Source: Undaria pinnatifida (taxonomy: Eukaryota > Sar > Phaeophyceae > Laminariales > Alariaceae). From it: 64,000 bases of DNA. Numbering within the stretch: position 1 is the stretch's first letter; each line of letters begins with the position of its first letter. The translations under genes were made by a program, and so were the position numbers. The stretch is taken from contig JABAKD010000002.1 in NCBI GenBank assembly GCA_012845835.1, positions 7,868,603 to 7,932,602 of the forward strand, given 5' to 3'. This document shows, in pieces, positions 42,601-54,222 of this stretch. Under the pieces are notes generated by a model, which made no database searches, had not been told where the DNA came from, and worked only from the letters and a program-made list of their open reading frames with translations.

Positions 42601-42920
42601 TCGCCAGTGTGATGAAAGGAACGCTTGGTGTACCCGCGCTCAATTACGTTACTTCGTTAGTCATGCTTCGTTTAGCATAGGTTGGGAGGCGATCGTATAG
42701 ACGGTATGTACGAAATACCCTACGTAATGGGTTGGTCGTGTGGCCTACCGCAATTTTGACATGTATGTATGCCTGTACTTCCTTTTCACATTATTATTGG
42801 TTCAAATGTGCGATTTACGCCTTCATGATTTTCACCGTATGATACACACCGATATGCACCATGGGCTATGCTATATGGTGCGAACTCGCTTTCCATGGTG
42901 TGCAATCTGGAGCACTATAA
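42601..42920. other. Unassigned stretch
   Basis: I see no gene, element end or tandem repeat. Confidence 0.4.
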
Positions 42921-42924
42921 GGCA

Positions 42925-43095
42925 CATATCTCGGAGGGTGGAGGGGAACGTTGATTGGCTGAGCGTCGTGACAATGCATTGCCCTAGCCCGTTGTGCTTT
43001 ATTTTTATTGGTCCGTCACCCGCGCTTCACTGTAATTGGCCCATGAATATACCGCGACAACGTTATTTTTCTTGCACACACGGGACACTCTAGAT
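42925..43095 (+). repeat. Family L, copy 5
   Basis: It has 'ggagggtggaggggaacgtt', 'gagcgtcgtgacaatgcatt', 'cccgttgtgctttattttta' and 'ttggtccgtcacccgcgctt', then 'cactgtaattggcccatgaa'. Both ATTGG boxes are intact. Confidence 0.6.
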
Positions 43096-44175
43096 AGTAG
43101 ATACGAAGAAATATATATAGACGAGTCATCGACAGACTGGTAACAATATGGCTCCCGATGAGGCATCATTCGCCACGCACCAGGTGCAATGCTTCCATTT
43201 CTTTGTTTCCTGCAATGTGCCTGGTCATATTATATATATGCTGTATACATCGTGTATATATTCCGCTTTACGTATCCATTGCGTTTGCCATTGAATGGAC
43301 AGATATCCTTACGTTATTTGCGACGTATACATCTGTCCCGTAGTTTTTGACCACAGAGCCGGTAAACGATCGGCACTGACTGGCATAGTGTGGATGTTCT
43401 GTATGCCGATGGTCATGATTGCAATAGAGGTTCAATACGAAGAGCTCACACACGCCTAGCCGAACATGGCACGCGTGCGTGCTGTTTACTTTAAAGAGTC
43501 CTCGTCCCGTCAACCTATACCCCAACACAACCGGTGTTCGCGCCAATGCTTTATGCTACTAATAGAGAGAAAAGCCATTTGCTCTCGCAAACTACAAGGC
43601 AGAGGTGTAGGGCGCACACAGCGCCTACCATAACCACGAAAAACTCGTTCGACGAGTCATCCCACATGCTAGGTGGGTGCAGCATAACCTTGCGAGCTCC
43701 TAACCCGAGGGGCTCAACATCAACATCACCCGAAACAAGAATTGGAAGGCGTTCGTTTGCGCAACACCCGGCAATCATTTCCTTGCGCTACCACTAATAA
43801 ACAGAGTTTTCTGAAAAATGGGAACGGAGCCTAAAATAAATGAGAACGGACGTTTTTTTTTAAAAAGCAACCCAATTGTGTACAACTCCAAAATAAAAAA
43901 TTGACAGGTCCTGTGGGGCTGTACAGCGGCCTTCGAATGAGCTGTCGCTCAGGCTGGAAGTCCTCGGCATCGCCTTGGTAGCCAGCATCTAGAGAAATCA
44001 CAACGGAGCCAGCGTATATCGCTTTTTTCATAGTAACTGGTCCTAAAACAACTCTAGCCAAAAAAAGTTCATCACTCTAGCCGATAGTCCTACCGTTGAG
44101 GAACTCAACCGGTCACAACCATGTTGTTTGGCCCCAAAAGTGCAATCCGTACCGCACTATAGAGGGATGGCTCCG
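43096..44175. other. Unassigned stretch
   Basis: 'gttgaggaactcaaccggtc' (44094) echoes family A. Open frames around 43534-43797 lack support. Confidence 0.35.
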
Positions 44176-44179
44176 ACTA

Positions 44180-44430
44180 TAATACAAGCCGCCTCTACGA
44201 CAATATAACAATCCGTGAGGCCCATGGAGGTCTGTGGCACTGTTGTCGTGGTTGTAGACGGCTCGCTGATTTAGGGTGGAGGGTGGAGGGGAACAAGTTG
44301 TGTGTTTTCTACAGAAAATTGGGGCCTAACTTCATGCGCCGGCCTTGTTTATTGTGCTTAAAATTTGATTGGCCCATCATCACCTGCGCTTCAGCACTAG
44401 TGGTTAGTTGGTGGTAATGAGGCGCGCCTC
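44180..44430 (+). repeat. Family L, copy 6
   Basis: It has 'gtcgtggttgtagacggctc', 'agggtggagggtggagggga', 'ttgtttattgtgctt' and 'ttgattggcccatcatcacc', then 'gcgcttcagcactagtggtt'. Confidence 0.55.
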
Positions 44431-44737
44431 AATACCTGCAGTATAGTCATATCTGCGATGCATCACATATATATGGAGTTTCTTGTCATGTATTGCAATG
44501 TATTGGCATTGAACGCGTCCCAGAGCAAATTGCTCCTGCGGTAGATTGATTCCGGATTCGTTCCGTTGAAGCTGCTATCGTAGCCATTTACGGGGGGCGC
44601 GGCCACCCATCTGGATTGGACAGATCGCCGAGGTCGTTGTACCTCGATTCGAATTGAGGGTGTACCAGTAGGATCGACATCATCATTGTGCTTCTTCTGG
44701 TATTCCGAACGAAAAGGGTATGATGTCGGAGAGGTTA

Positions 44738-44774
<37 letters not shown>

Positions 44775-44923
44775 CTCGACGCGCTTGTTGTGGGCTTGTG
44801 GGTGTTGCGGGTTTATTTATTCTCGACGAGCTTGTGGGCTTGTGGGTACTGTGGGCTTATTCTCGACGAGCTTGTGGGCTAGTCGGTATATCGTGCGGCG
44901 GTTACTCGGGTCCTACATGACAT
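44431..44923. repeat. (TTG)n microsatellite and a tandem duplication
   Basis: 44737-44773 is (GTT)n. After it, 'tctcgacgagcttgtgggct' occurs twice (44820, 44862), with an earlier diverged copy 'tctcgacgcgcttgttgtgg' (44773). Nothing coding is supported. Confidence 0.65.
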
Positions 44924-45119
44924 ATGTGCCGTGGAACTAACACTCCACTTTTTTTTCTCGGTAATTTTGAATTTTCAAATTTAAATGTAAAAAAATCGCC
45001 GTTTAATCACGTCGTGCTGTCGATTATTGGGCAGATGACGCGGCTCAGCAGTGTTTCTCTCAGTTCTCGTACGTCCGTACGATGTTTTGAAAATTCGAAA
45101 AACAATATAGAAGGGAACC

Positions 45120-45540
45120 CAGTTTTGGTGGCGGTGAAAACACACGTTGCCGCACCATCCTCGACGAACTCTAAAGGGCGTATAGCGAAACCAGTTCGAA
45201 AAGAGTTGCCTGTTTTCTTTGCGTGCACGGAACCCGTCGGGACTGACCTTGGTGTCCTGTACGTTGAGTGCGGTGGACAAACGTGGCCGCAAACAATGTT
45301 GACTTACACAAACATACACACGAACACACACACAAAAAAACAAAGAAAGTTGTTCAAGGCCCTCGTATGCGATCCGAACATAATAAAGAGGCTTTTTTCC
45401 CTTGAACTTGGAAAACCAAGAAAAAACACGCACAAACAAACAAACGGACACACACAAAAACAAAGAAAGTTGTTCAAGGCACCCTATACCCCCCACCCCC
45501 CCGTATGCGGTCCGACATGAAGAGGCTTCTTTTTCCTTGT
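45120..45540 (+). repeat. Family M, copy 2 plus a partial duplication
   Basis: 45170-45400 is the inverse counterpart of 33277-33485. It carries the frame AKPVRKELPVFFACTEPVGT, continues DLGVLYVECGGQTWPQTMLT and then a CACAAACA-type tract. The last part (acacacaaaaacaaagaaag, ttgttcaaggc, gtatgcg.tccga) is repeated at 45450-45520. The surrounding open frame is 198 codons long because the repeat keeps one phase. Confidence 0.5.
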
Positions 45541-45599
45541 TGAAAAACAAAAAAAAAATGGATCAGCCCTGCGCGCTTCGCGCGTCACACTATGAGTAA

Positions 45600-46700
45600 C
45601 TCACGCACGTTGTTTTCTGAATATCGTCTAATATTGAAGAATTCGGAAGGTTCAACCGGCAGCAGCAGGAGTACAAAAATGTAAGAATGTCGGAACAGAG
45701 TGGAGTTTGGCGGAACGAAGAGGAAATATCGGAGAACCGGGTAGCATAGGGGGGGGGGGGGTGGTTCCAGGGGAAGGAATAGCGAAAAATAGGAGGACCT
45801 CAGCAGCAACAACGTAGCACACCAGCAGCACACCAGCAGCGAGTATCGGACACAACAACCGGTAGAGGAAGAAGCGAGTAGCGCCCACGCAGCAGCGACA
45901 GCAGCAGCAGTAGCAGTAGGGAGAAGACCGGCGGCAGGAGCATAGGGGTAGAGAGGTGGCACGGGGAGGCACCAATCGCAATCTACATTTCTGGGCAGGA
46001 GAGTGCGACAGATGATGCAGCTTCAATGGAAACAGCAGCAGCAACACAGGAGGGTCAGCAGATTAGAAGGAAGGTCGTACGACTGGAGCATAGGAGAACA
46101 GGGATACAGCAGGTAAAACAGTAGTAGTAGTGTCATCGATCACAAGCTACTCAAGAACAGCACACATCGTGGTGAGCGCGTGTTGTACGGACTGCTGTGG
46201 ATGAGTAGAGAAGGAATAAGAAGAAGGAATGTTGTACAAGCGTGGTCGTATAGGGATGCCGAACGAGCAGGCTAACGCAGAGATTCAAGAGTAAGGACAT
46301 GTTTGCGACACCATGACGCATACCGAGAACAAACAGTTAGGCGAGTCCCGAGTGTATGGGTAGCGCAGCGATCTGTTCCCTGAAGCCATGCATTACATCA
46401 AAAGCCACTACTAGTTGTTGAGGTTATCTGTCGGAAAGGGGGGCAGGTCAGCCGCGTACAATAGCCGGGAGAGGGAGCGGGGAAGGGAGAGGGGGGCAAG
46501 GAAAACCGGACGAGGGTGAGCCGTCAGTTTCCACCCCCCCCACCCTCCCCCGCGGGGCGGGGGAACACCATGGTATTAATGAACACGCATATTTTCGTGA
46601 AGAGGAGACCAAAGTGCCAACATATCGACATAGATAGTCTACCCATATAGACTAGTCTATATATTATACCCGGTACCAGGTATATATGCACTTTGAAAAC
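45600..46700. other. Unassigned stretch, CAG/GCA-rich in part
   Basis: 45800-45930 is rich in CAGCAG and CAGCACACC triplets (reverse-strand frames are Leu/Ala/Cys-rich). 45750-45760 is poly-G. 46440-46565 is G-rich with poly-C beside it. No gene was recognised. Confidence 0.4.
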
Positions 46701-46704
46701 TGAA

Positions 46705-46975
46705 AAAAAAAACACTTGAGCTGTGAGATCGACCAAAAAAAAATGTTCTTGACCAAAACTCGGTCTTTGCAAGTGTTGCGTGTGATACTTCGATCACGCG
46801 TGTTACTACGATGTGTGTATACTCTCAAGAGGATGCAGGTCGATGACTCCCCCGCCGGTCAACAGGCCTAACATGTAGTCTATGTCCAGCCGTGTCCTGC
46901 GCACGGAAATTTTGTCACCCGCATTGAGGGGAACGACAACAACAGTTAAGAGACAGCTGTGAAATTCAGGATGCA
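46705..46975 (+). repeat. Family E conserved end, diverged copy
   Basis: 'cttgagctgtgagatcgacc', 'gcgtgtgatacttcgatcac', 'ctcaagaggatgcaggtcga' and 'gtcctgcgcacggaaatttt' track the family E end with many substitutions, suggesting an older copy. Confidence 0.5.
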
Positions 46976-48070
46976 TGGACGAAAAAATTGTAGAGTGTAC
47001 GATAACGCCCGGAGTGGACTCCTTGAGTCTACCGGGTTTGTACTCAAGCAAGGACTAGCGAGCTACCGTTTTAGTACGCAAAGCCTACGTACCGACTGTA
47101 GATGTGTCATTACGTACTTGCTTTGTACTCTCCGTATGTGTGGCAGGCCAGCGGAGCTCCAACCCAGCCCTGATGCTCGGGTTAGTGCTGTCGAGTCATG
47201 ACGCGCAGCAGTTGTTAACGTGCGGTGGATAACGAGAGTTTTACTAAGCATTTTTGGTCCTGATTACTCTGTTCGCCTTTAAGTACAAATTTATTTTTAC
47301 GAAAGTCGAAACGACATCACCCCCAGGCACAGGTGTTGCGTATCTCAGCTGTAATAATAGCGAGAATTTCGACGACACTCGTCTAGATCGCTACTGTTTC
47401 GAAGTGAATTCTCTTCTGCTTCTGGTATTATTATATGAAAATGCACGCTCACACACCTGTTGTATTGGTTGACTGAAGATCGACGAGTTGAGTGAGATCT
47501 GGCGTTCTGCGTCAGGTGCCGGGCGGCGCCCTCGATCCTAAAGCTCTTCGAACGCCCATATCGACCAAAATACGAATATGATGTATCGACATTGACACCA
47601 CCGCAAAGAGATGCACATGAACTTTTCGGCGGGGTTAGTTTGATTGCTGATTGATTTGCCCGAATCGGGTTGATTTAAATTTATGATTGCCTAGCTGAAT
47701 AAAAACAACAATAATATCCACTAGGCGATGCTCTGATTAATACTTATGATTGCAAATTGGTTGATTGCCTTTTCAACAGTTCAATTCAAATAATCCGGCG
47801 GCAGCTCCTCGAATGGGACCTCGGTTCGCTCATGCACGGAGTCCCTTCCCCCACACGCTCTCTCAGGGGTGTAGCCTACCGTGCAATGCGATGGAGCTGT
47901 TGCCTTGTTCTGCGTACAGCAAGGAGTCGGAAGCACTGAAGCCACAGCAGCAACGCCCTACCGTCACCCCTTTGATATGTCGTTTCCACATTCGCGTGCT
48001 TGTGACTTACTGCTGTTTAAGGAAAGGCGCTGTACCATTTCCTACATAGTAGATACTAACTACTGCCGTT
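46976..48070. other. Unassigned stretch
   Basis: A non-ATG frame at 47254-47472 contains FIFTKVETTSPPGTGVAYLS and FDDTRLDRYCFEVNSLLLL, which looks somewhat protein-like but has no start or splice support. No repeats are evident. Confidence 0.3.
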
Positions 48071-48260
48071 GACGCGTGCTACAATAGAGGTAACACTTTT
48101 TGGGCGTATCTGTTTCTGGATTTGACGGGGCTCCTTAGCCCAAAGTTAACCCCGCCTTAGCCCAAGACCGTCGGAATTTCAACATTTTTTTCGCACCATG
48201 TGTGCCTTGTGTCCCTATGCCATGGATGTTTTCACCGGGGTGCACTTTCAGCTTACTCAA
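48071..48260 (+). mobile_element. Family A-type element, left part only
   Basis: It starts GACGCGTGCTACAATAGAGG and contains 'ggggctccttagcccaaag', 'aagaccgtcggaatttcaac' and 'gccatggatgttttc'. No matching right end was found nearby. Confidence 0.45.
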
Positions 48261-48639
48261 GAAAACGTCTTGTGTCAAACTTATTAACAGTACAGGGGAT
48301 CCTACACTGAGGACCGCCAGAACGAAGATGGTGCACGTTTACTGTACGCGTAGCATGTGTCCGTTATCGATGGACACGCTGGTAGAAGTAGTTTGACGAC
48401 ACTCCACGGCTTTCTGAGCACCGTGTATAGTAGTCCAGCAGTAGAACTTCCCTCGCGTGTTGTTGTGCCTCATGTTTTGGCTGAGGAAACAGGTGTCGCT
48501 CACCTTCTCCCCGCACAGAACACTGCGCTTTTGTTGGCAACGACAAGTCCGCCTACGGGGAACACGCGTTCGGAGGCCGCAGAAGACGCTTGGACCGTCA
48601 AATGCCTGGGGGCACCGCTCATGAGCCGTTTAGCATATG
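48261..48639. other. Unassigned stretch
   Basis: A non-ATG frame at 48357-48692 is open without recognisable content. Confidence 0.3.
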
Positions 48640-50010
48640 CCATGGGACAGTGCATGGCCACTCACATGGGCTGTGCCATGAGGGGTATGTAGATATGCAG
48701 CCCATGGTACCATGACACGACATTTCCGGTATATTTAGCAATAAATGGGACTGAACATGGTCAAAGCCACGAGCTATCTCATGGCAGGTTTATACAGCTC
48801 GTGGGACCTGGCATGAGATCGATCATGACACGTGTCAACAGCTCATGGGACCGTCCACGGGACCAACCATGGCATGTATCCAACGACCATGGCACAGACA
48901 ATGGAACCGATCAGGGCACGGCCTATGAGACGTTTCACGCCATGGCTGATGTGTCTTATGGGTTGTGCAAGGCGAGGAACACCGCGCCCATGAAGCAGTC
49001 GATGAAGTGACCCATATGGCACATTTAGCGTGTCATGGGACGGGCAATGGTCACGCCCATGAGTTGTGCGTTGGCACGTCTTCACGTTTACACAGTTTAT
49101 GGGTCTGCCGATGGCAACGACCATGGCATGGGACCGACCATGCAAGTGTACACATTCCATGGAACCGACCATGGCACAGCCCATAAGACGCTGCGCATGT
49201 CATGGGACAACACAGGGTCAGCTCCATGGACTGTGCCATGAGACGTATACATAGCCCTTGGCGCCGCTCATGGCACGGCCCGTGGTACATTTAGCGTGCC
49301 ATGATACGGACAATGATGAAGATCATGAGCTGTGCAGCGGCGCATTTACAAAGCTCATAAGACCGTGCCCACGTGACGGACCCTGGCACGTGTACACAGC
49401 CCATGGCAATGCTCATGGCAAGGCCAATGGCCTTTCGGCGCGCTTATGGGACGGCGCATGATCTGCCCCACGGAACGTTTAGAATGCCATGGCTCAGCCC
49501 ATGGGGCAACCTATGGGATGTGCCATGGGAGGCACACAGGGCATAGGTCCGAGCATGGCACGGCCCATGGTACTTGGAGGGACAAAAAATTGGCGCGTTT
49601 GGAATACCACGGGATCGGGAGTTGAAAGGCCCGTGACACTGCCCATGGAATGTTCAAAAGTATATGGCGCAGCCCATTTGAGTGTCATGAGGCAAACCAC
49701 GAGACATCCCATAGGACATCTCATAAGCTTCCCCACGGGGCATCCCACTGCGTGGTTTTGCTGTGAGGCATTCCATGGAACGTTCCAAAGAACTTCCTGT
49801 GAGACGTCCCGTGGGTCTACTCATGGCATGCGTCATGGGGCGCGTTTTCCTATGGCATGTCCCATGACACGCATCACAATGCGCCATCCCATGAGATGGT
49901 CCGTTTGACTGGGTCGTATCATCGGTTGAGCGATGGGGTTTAAGCTACATGGCATGGCCCATCGGACGCCCTGTGGCACGATTTCGTCCCATGGGGACAT
50001 ACCATGGGAG
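48640..50010 (+). repeat. Second CCATGG-rich array with GGGAC/GGCAC units
   Basis: About 1.35 kb built of loosely spaced 'catggcacggccca', 'ccatgggaccgaccatgg' and 'cccatgagacg' variants. Unlike the 14.4-16.6 kb satellite it does not obviously flip orientation. Met/His/Gly-rich frames in it are not genes. Confidence 0.6.
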
Positions 50011-50350
50011 AAACCCGTGGGTACCCTATGGGAATCCCAAGGGCCACGCCACAGGCTGACATGTGTGCCAGTGTTCGAAAAAATGTTTTGGGTGAGGCAT
50101 TGAGCTCCCTCAAGTTTCAGGAGCTGAGAACATTTCGCTGCACCGACTACCGTGGGACGGCTCAACCCCCGTCTATCGTAGCGCACGCGTCTGAAGCGCG
50201 TTTAACACGACGATCGTGCCCCCCCCAACCCACCCTGCCGACTCAGACACACTGGAGCGTGGTTATCGCGAGACCTGATGTGCGCAACGCGAGGCTTCGC
50301 ACTGAAGCACATTCAGATCCGATTGTCGCCACAGCTGTTATGGTGTGACA
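50011..50350. other. Unassigned stretch with an A-type terminus
   Basis: 'gtctatcgtagcgcacgcgt' (50171) is a right-hand family A end. The preceding 'ttttgggtgaggcattgagc' may be part of the same element. Confidence 0.4.
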
Positions 50351-50353
50351 AGT

Positions 50354-50540
50354 CACGCGCGTGCTACGACGGGGGTAGCATTTTTTTGGCGTTTTTTTCC
50401 CCCTGACTCATGGGGTCCCTCAATCGGGGAACTGCCCGATTCCGTTTGAACATCTTGAGTGATACTCTATGTGCACCGAGGCCATGGGGCTGTTCTTCGA
50501 ATTGCACTTTCAGTTTTCCTTCGCGTTTCTTTGGAGGGGT
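50354..50540 (+). mobile_element. Family A-type element, left part
   Basis: Left end 'cgcgcgtgctacgacggggg', then 'gactcatggggtccctcaat', 'ccgaggccatggggctgttc' and 'gcactttcag'. The right end is unclear. Confidence 0.4.
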
Positions 50541-50794
50541 GAGGTAGCATTCGTACGCTCGCGCAATCCGACCAGACGCGTCCCTGTGCCGCCAATAATA
50601 GCCCTAAAACAAATACACACCTACATGTATCATGCGTCAAACTAACCGCTAGTTCCTCACTTGAGGAGCTCAACCGGACAGAAACGCTTCCATTTTTTGG
50701 CCCAAACAACCTCAACCCCTAGACCGTTACGGTCGTGGGATGAGTCGGAAAGTTGCGCGTTTTGGCACGAAACACTTTTGATTGATCGGGCTTC

Positions 50795-51065
50795 GACGCA
50801 GCGTGTTACGATAGAGGTGCACCACTTTTTTTCTAATACTGCCCCTCAATTTGGGAGCTTAAGACGTACCTCTCCCAAAACCTGAGGTGTGGAGAGAAAT
50901 AGTTAACTGCTACCGGGTGAAACATCCCACGGCCTAGAGGTACACAACAACAATTAGGCCTAAAAAAATAAATGGGGCGTATTTTCGACAATCTTGGGTT
51001 AAGGAGCCCCGTCATTCGGAAATCATTTTCGACAAAAAAAGGTACACCCCTGTCGTAGCATGCGT
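50795..51065 (+). mobile_element. Family A element, clear copy
   Basis: The left end is 'gacgcagcgtgttacgatag' and the right end 'ctgtcgtagcatgcgtcc'. The interior has 'gcccctcaatttgggagctt', 'ctgctaccgggtgaaacatc', 'ccacggcctagaggtacaca' and 'gttaaggagccccgtcattc'. It is about 270 bp. Confidence 0.65.
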
Positions 51066-51173
51066 CCTTCCTCCACTGATTGACAAACGCGCGAATACCG
51101 TCGTCGTGCTTCGCAGCGAGTAGAATCGTTTTGTACCCAGACCATGGGACTACTCACGTTATTGTATTGGACG

Positions 51174-51580
51174 CAGGCTACGATAGATGAGGCAGCACAG
51201 TAAAAAAGACGAAGAAACAGTTCTGACCAACCGGACTCCTCAATCGAGGTAGTGCCCAGTGTCATTGTTTTTTTCCCACTGGTTTTGCTTCGCAATACTG
51301 TTTGGTGTCTGCTTCTAGGCCATGGCGTTGTTCATCAAACTTGCACGCTCCTTTTTGTCTCCATCTCGTGTTTGTTTTTTTGGGTAGGCACAGAGCTCTT
51401 CAGGCGAGGAGGGACGAAATAAACAGGCGACCAACTGTTCCCCGTGTAGCAGCAGGGGCGTCGTTGCATCTTCGTTGCTTATCCAAGCCAGGGGTCTTGG
51501 GTGAGGAAGTGAGCTCCTCAGACGGAGAATCTCATAAAATATTACCAGGTATATCCTACCGTTCGTTGTCGTATAGACCA
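51174..51580 (+). repeat. Family A-related sequence
   Basis: 'acgcaggctacgatagatga' at the left resembles an A end. The interior 'taggccatggcgttgttcat' and 'cgaggtagtgccc' match the 48071 and 24180 fragments. A TACCAGGTA palindrome lies at 51543. Confidence 0.4.
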
Positions 51581-51582
51581 AA

Positions 51583-51859
51583 GCTACGGTAGGAGGGTGG
51601 GTCCCCTTTTCAGGGACCTTTTTGGCAGTGGCTCGGTGTCACTCGCGCGAGTGACCCCCACTTGTTCCTTGCGGTTATAGGCTTTCGTGCTGTGTATGTT
51701 TTTCGATATGAATCCTCAATCATCGGATGGTTAGCTAGAGACGTTATGCCAATTTAACCACCTAACGTGTTTTGGTCAGCAAGGTACAGCGTCACTCGTG
51801 CGAGTACCATAGCTCACATCAGGTGGTGAAAGGGGGGCGGTACCCCGCCCACCGTAGCC
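51583..51859 (+). mobile_element. Family B element, clear copy
   Basis: The ends are 'gctacggtaggagggtgggt' and 'ggtaccccgcccaccgtagc'. The inner inverted pair is 'ggtgtcactcgcgcgagtga' and 'agcgtcactcgtgcgagtac'. It shares 'ataggctttcgtgctgt' with the right-edge copy. Confidence 0.7.
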
Positions 51860-51886
51860 GCTGCTTGTATTGCACATTACACATTC

Positions 51887-52132
51887 TTGCACATGCGTTT
51901 TCGGGGAGGAGCGACAAATTTCTATTACTATTGCAAAACGATCGCGACAGCTTTCGCGAAAAAAACGCCCGAGGAGGACTCGCCGTCGCCGTGTGCTCAC
52001 ACCGGCTCAAGAAACGAGAATGGACTCCAGCCCCGCATAGCTACTCGTAAAAATAGAAAGCGTAAATTCGATATTTCCGCGCAGGATGCCCATAACACCC
52101 TCAGATTACGTTTGCGGCGAAAAGCCGGTTGA
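51887..52132 (+). CDS. Coding candidate with basic C-terminus (possible terminal exon)
   Basis: The open frame ends in a TGA after LRLRLRRKAG. Its second half (TPEEDSPSPCAHTGSRNENG, then ATRKNRKRKFDISAQDAHNT) looks like a disordered basic nuclear-type protein. An acceptor-like 'gatcgcgacag' lies at about 51950, in which case only the last 60 codons would be coding. It begins 30 bp after a B element. A different overlapping frame (52086-52406) competes over the last 47 bp. Confidence 0.3.
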   Translation: MHMRFRGGATNFYYYCKTIATAFAKKTPEEDSPSPCAHTGSRNENGLQPRIATRKNRKRKFDISAQDAHNTLRLRLRRKAG

Positions 52133-52406
52133 ACCTACGTTGGGGACTGATAATACTTTGACCTCGCAAACCTGTGTCTACCGAATCGTTCCCACAAACT
52201 ACCCTATCGGAAACGTCATATCGGCGCTCTCTGAAATACTCATACAGGAAGGTAACGTTGATGAAAAACATTCAGCTATGATTCCTTGTGATCGTCACCC
52301 AGTTCCCAACACCACTTCGACATCTCGCCGTCACAACACAACTGCCCCGGCAGAGGACGAAACAAACGTACACACACACTTTGTTAGCTCCGAAGCTCTC
52401 ATATGA
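52086..52406 (+). CDS. Coding candidate, 106 residues
   Basis: This is an ATG-to-TGA frame beginning MPITPSDYVCGEKPVEPTLG. It continues IVPTNYPIGNVISALSEILI and ends FVSSEALI. Composition is balanced (Thr/Pro/Ile-rich) with no low-complexity support. The minus strand over 52272-52631 is also open (119 codons) and holds AYIGETGKQCGRINHH. No family was recognised for either strand. Confidence 0.3.
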   Translation: MPITPSDYVCGEKPVEPTLGTDNTLTSQTCVYRIVPTNYPIGNVISALSEILIQEGNVDEKHSAMIPCDRHPVPNTTSTSRRHNTTAPAEDETNVHTHFVSSEALI

Positions 52407-52479
52407 CCTAGCCGTGCGTGTACTAACATTGAGCGTCCATTGGATTCGAGTTGATGTGTCTCGTCCAAACCCTACAGCA

Positions 52480-53000
52480 AAATGATCAAATGACGTGGAA
52501 TGGTGATTGATCCTGCCACACTGCTTGCCCGTCTCCCCGATGTAGGCATCCGAACCACGAACGAACAACGCGGCGCAACTGACTGACGACGCGTCAAAAC
52601 AAACCAAAAATAACGGAGCGAAAAAAAACAAAAACTGACCAGTCGTCGGCTACTACTACTGGTCATCCAGCAGTACTTTCGCCGGTTACCTTTTCCCGCA
52701 ATACTGCGCTACTGTGTCGTTAAACACACACACTCTCCCGTGTAGTATATATATAGAGGAGCGACTCAAATGATGCCCACTGCCGCGCAAACAACAAGAC
52801 CACACGACACACAGACAACAACAGAAACGCAACGACCAAGGGCACCCACACGTTCAATACTCCACACAACATATATAGTCTATGTAGATATAAACAGGGT
52901 ACCCATCGGCGCCACTGGATCGTCCCTCTGACCCTCGAGCCCGCTGAAGATGACTCCCTACCGTAGCCTCAACGCTTAATGCCATCCTCTCCACATTGGT
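52480..53000. other. Unassigned stretch
   Basis: 52745-52760 and 52870-52885 contain short TATATA tracts. No gene was seen. Confidence 0.4.
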
Positions 53001-54110
53001 GCATAATTTTATATCCAACCCCAGTTTCCTCAAATATACAATTTTCCCTCACACCAAAGGTAACCTGAATGCTATCCGCCCCAAACCGATTGAAAGCCTG
53101 ATTTTCTAAATTTGGCATTTTCAATTTGATTAAACTTTGAAAATTATCCCTTTTTACTCTCCAGCTTAACTCGTGAGACGTTTAACCCCCTCAGCGACCT
53201 CCTCGATAATAAGCCGTGATAACAGTTGTCTCGCCTTCTCCCTCCCGTTACGTGCCTCCATTTTTATCGCAATTAGGGTTCGGCTTTTCCCACTCTTCAG
53301 ATTTTTTCGCGCGTCGATTTTCATCAACTTTTAACACCCAACCCCAACCACCTCAAACACCACACACACACTAATCTAACCCGAACGTCGCCCATCCCAC
53401 ACAGACGCGAGGTTCAATCAAACCCCAGCAAACTTGAGTTCCAATCCCCACGAGCGCTTCAAGGCAACGCAAGTGCCATCTACCTTCCCCCCCCCCCCCC
53501 CCCCCCCGACGCACCAAGGTAACGCAAGTGCCATGTGCCCCCCTCCCCCCTCCCCCCTCCCAAGGTTCCACTAAGCCTCAACTACGCCAAATATCACCAC
53601 CCGACACACTGACATTGACACGTCAAACTACGTAACCCAAACACCACCCGCTGTGTTGCTCGTCGGGTATGAGGTGCGAGCGTTTTTGCGTGTTTGTTTT
53701 TAACTATTGCCCTTTGTAACGGTAGTCACACCTCTTTTTCGAAGCGACGCACAACGTACCGCTGCTTTGTTGTCTATTATTTATTTCCTCATCGTGACGG
53801 CCACATGTCGGTATTAAGCCCCCTCCCGCTACACACCGACGCAAGGAAGGTGCTCTTCAACCCTCCAGATATCCCAAGTATCACTCCCTCACACGCCGAA
53901 TCAACCCAAGTACAATCTGCCCCTCACCTGCGGCGTAAGGTTTTATCCAACCCCACTTACAGTACGGTACATTAAATACCACTCCCCAGCACACCTTGCC
54001 AACCCAAATACCGTCCGTCCCCCAAACCGATGCGAAATTTCATCCAACCCCAGGTTACCCCCATTACCACCCAACCAAAAACACCGCCTTCTAGAGCTCT
54101 ACTTAACCCG
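53001..54110 (+). repeat. Degenerate ~100-bp repeat with 'atccaacccca' landmark
   Basis: Landmarks 'tatatccaaccccagtttcc' (53010), 'ttatccaaccccacttacag' (53943) and 'tcatccaaccccaggttacc' (54042) are followed by similar text ('cccccaaaccgatgcgaaat' against 'gccccaaaccgattgaaagc'). A shorter duplicated block 'aacgcaagtgccat' (53468, 53521) is separated by poly-C (53488-53507). Confidence 0.5.
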
Positions 54111-54222
54111 AGGAGGTTCGGTTTCTTCACAGCTTGAGTAGTGCTGTTGCATCTCTTGCTGGCCGATATTCGATTTCTCTCTGAGTGTAACGATAACAAG
54201 GCAGCATTTCTGCTGCTGCGAT

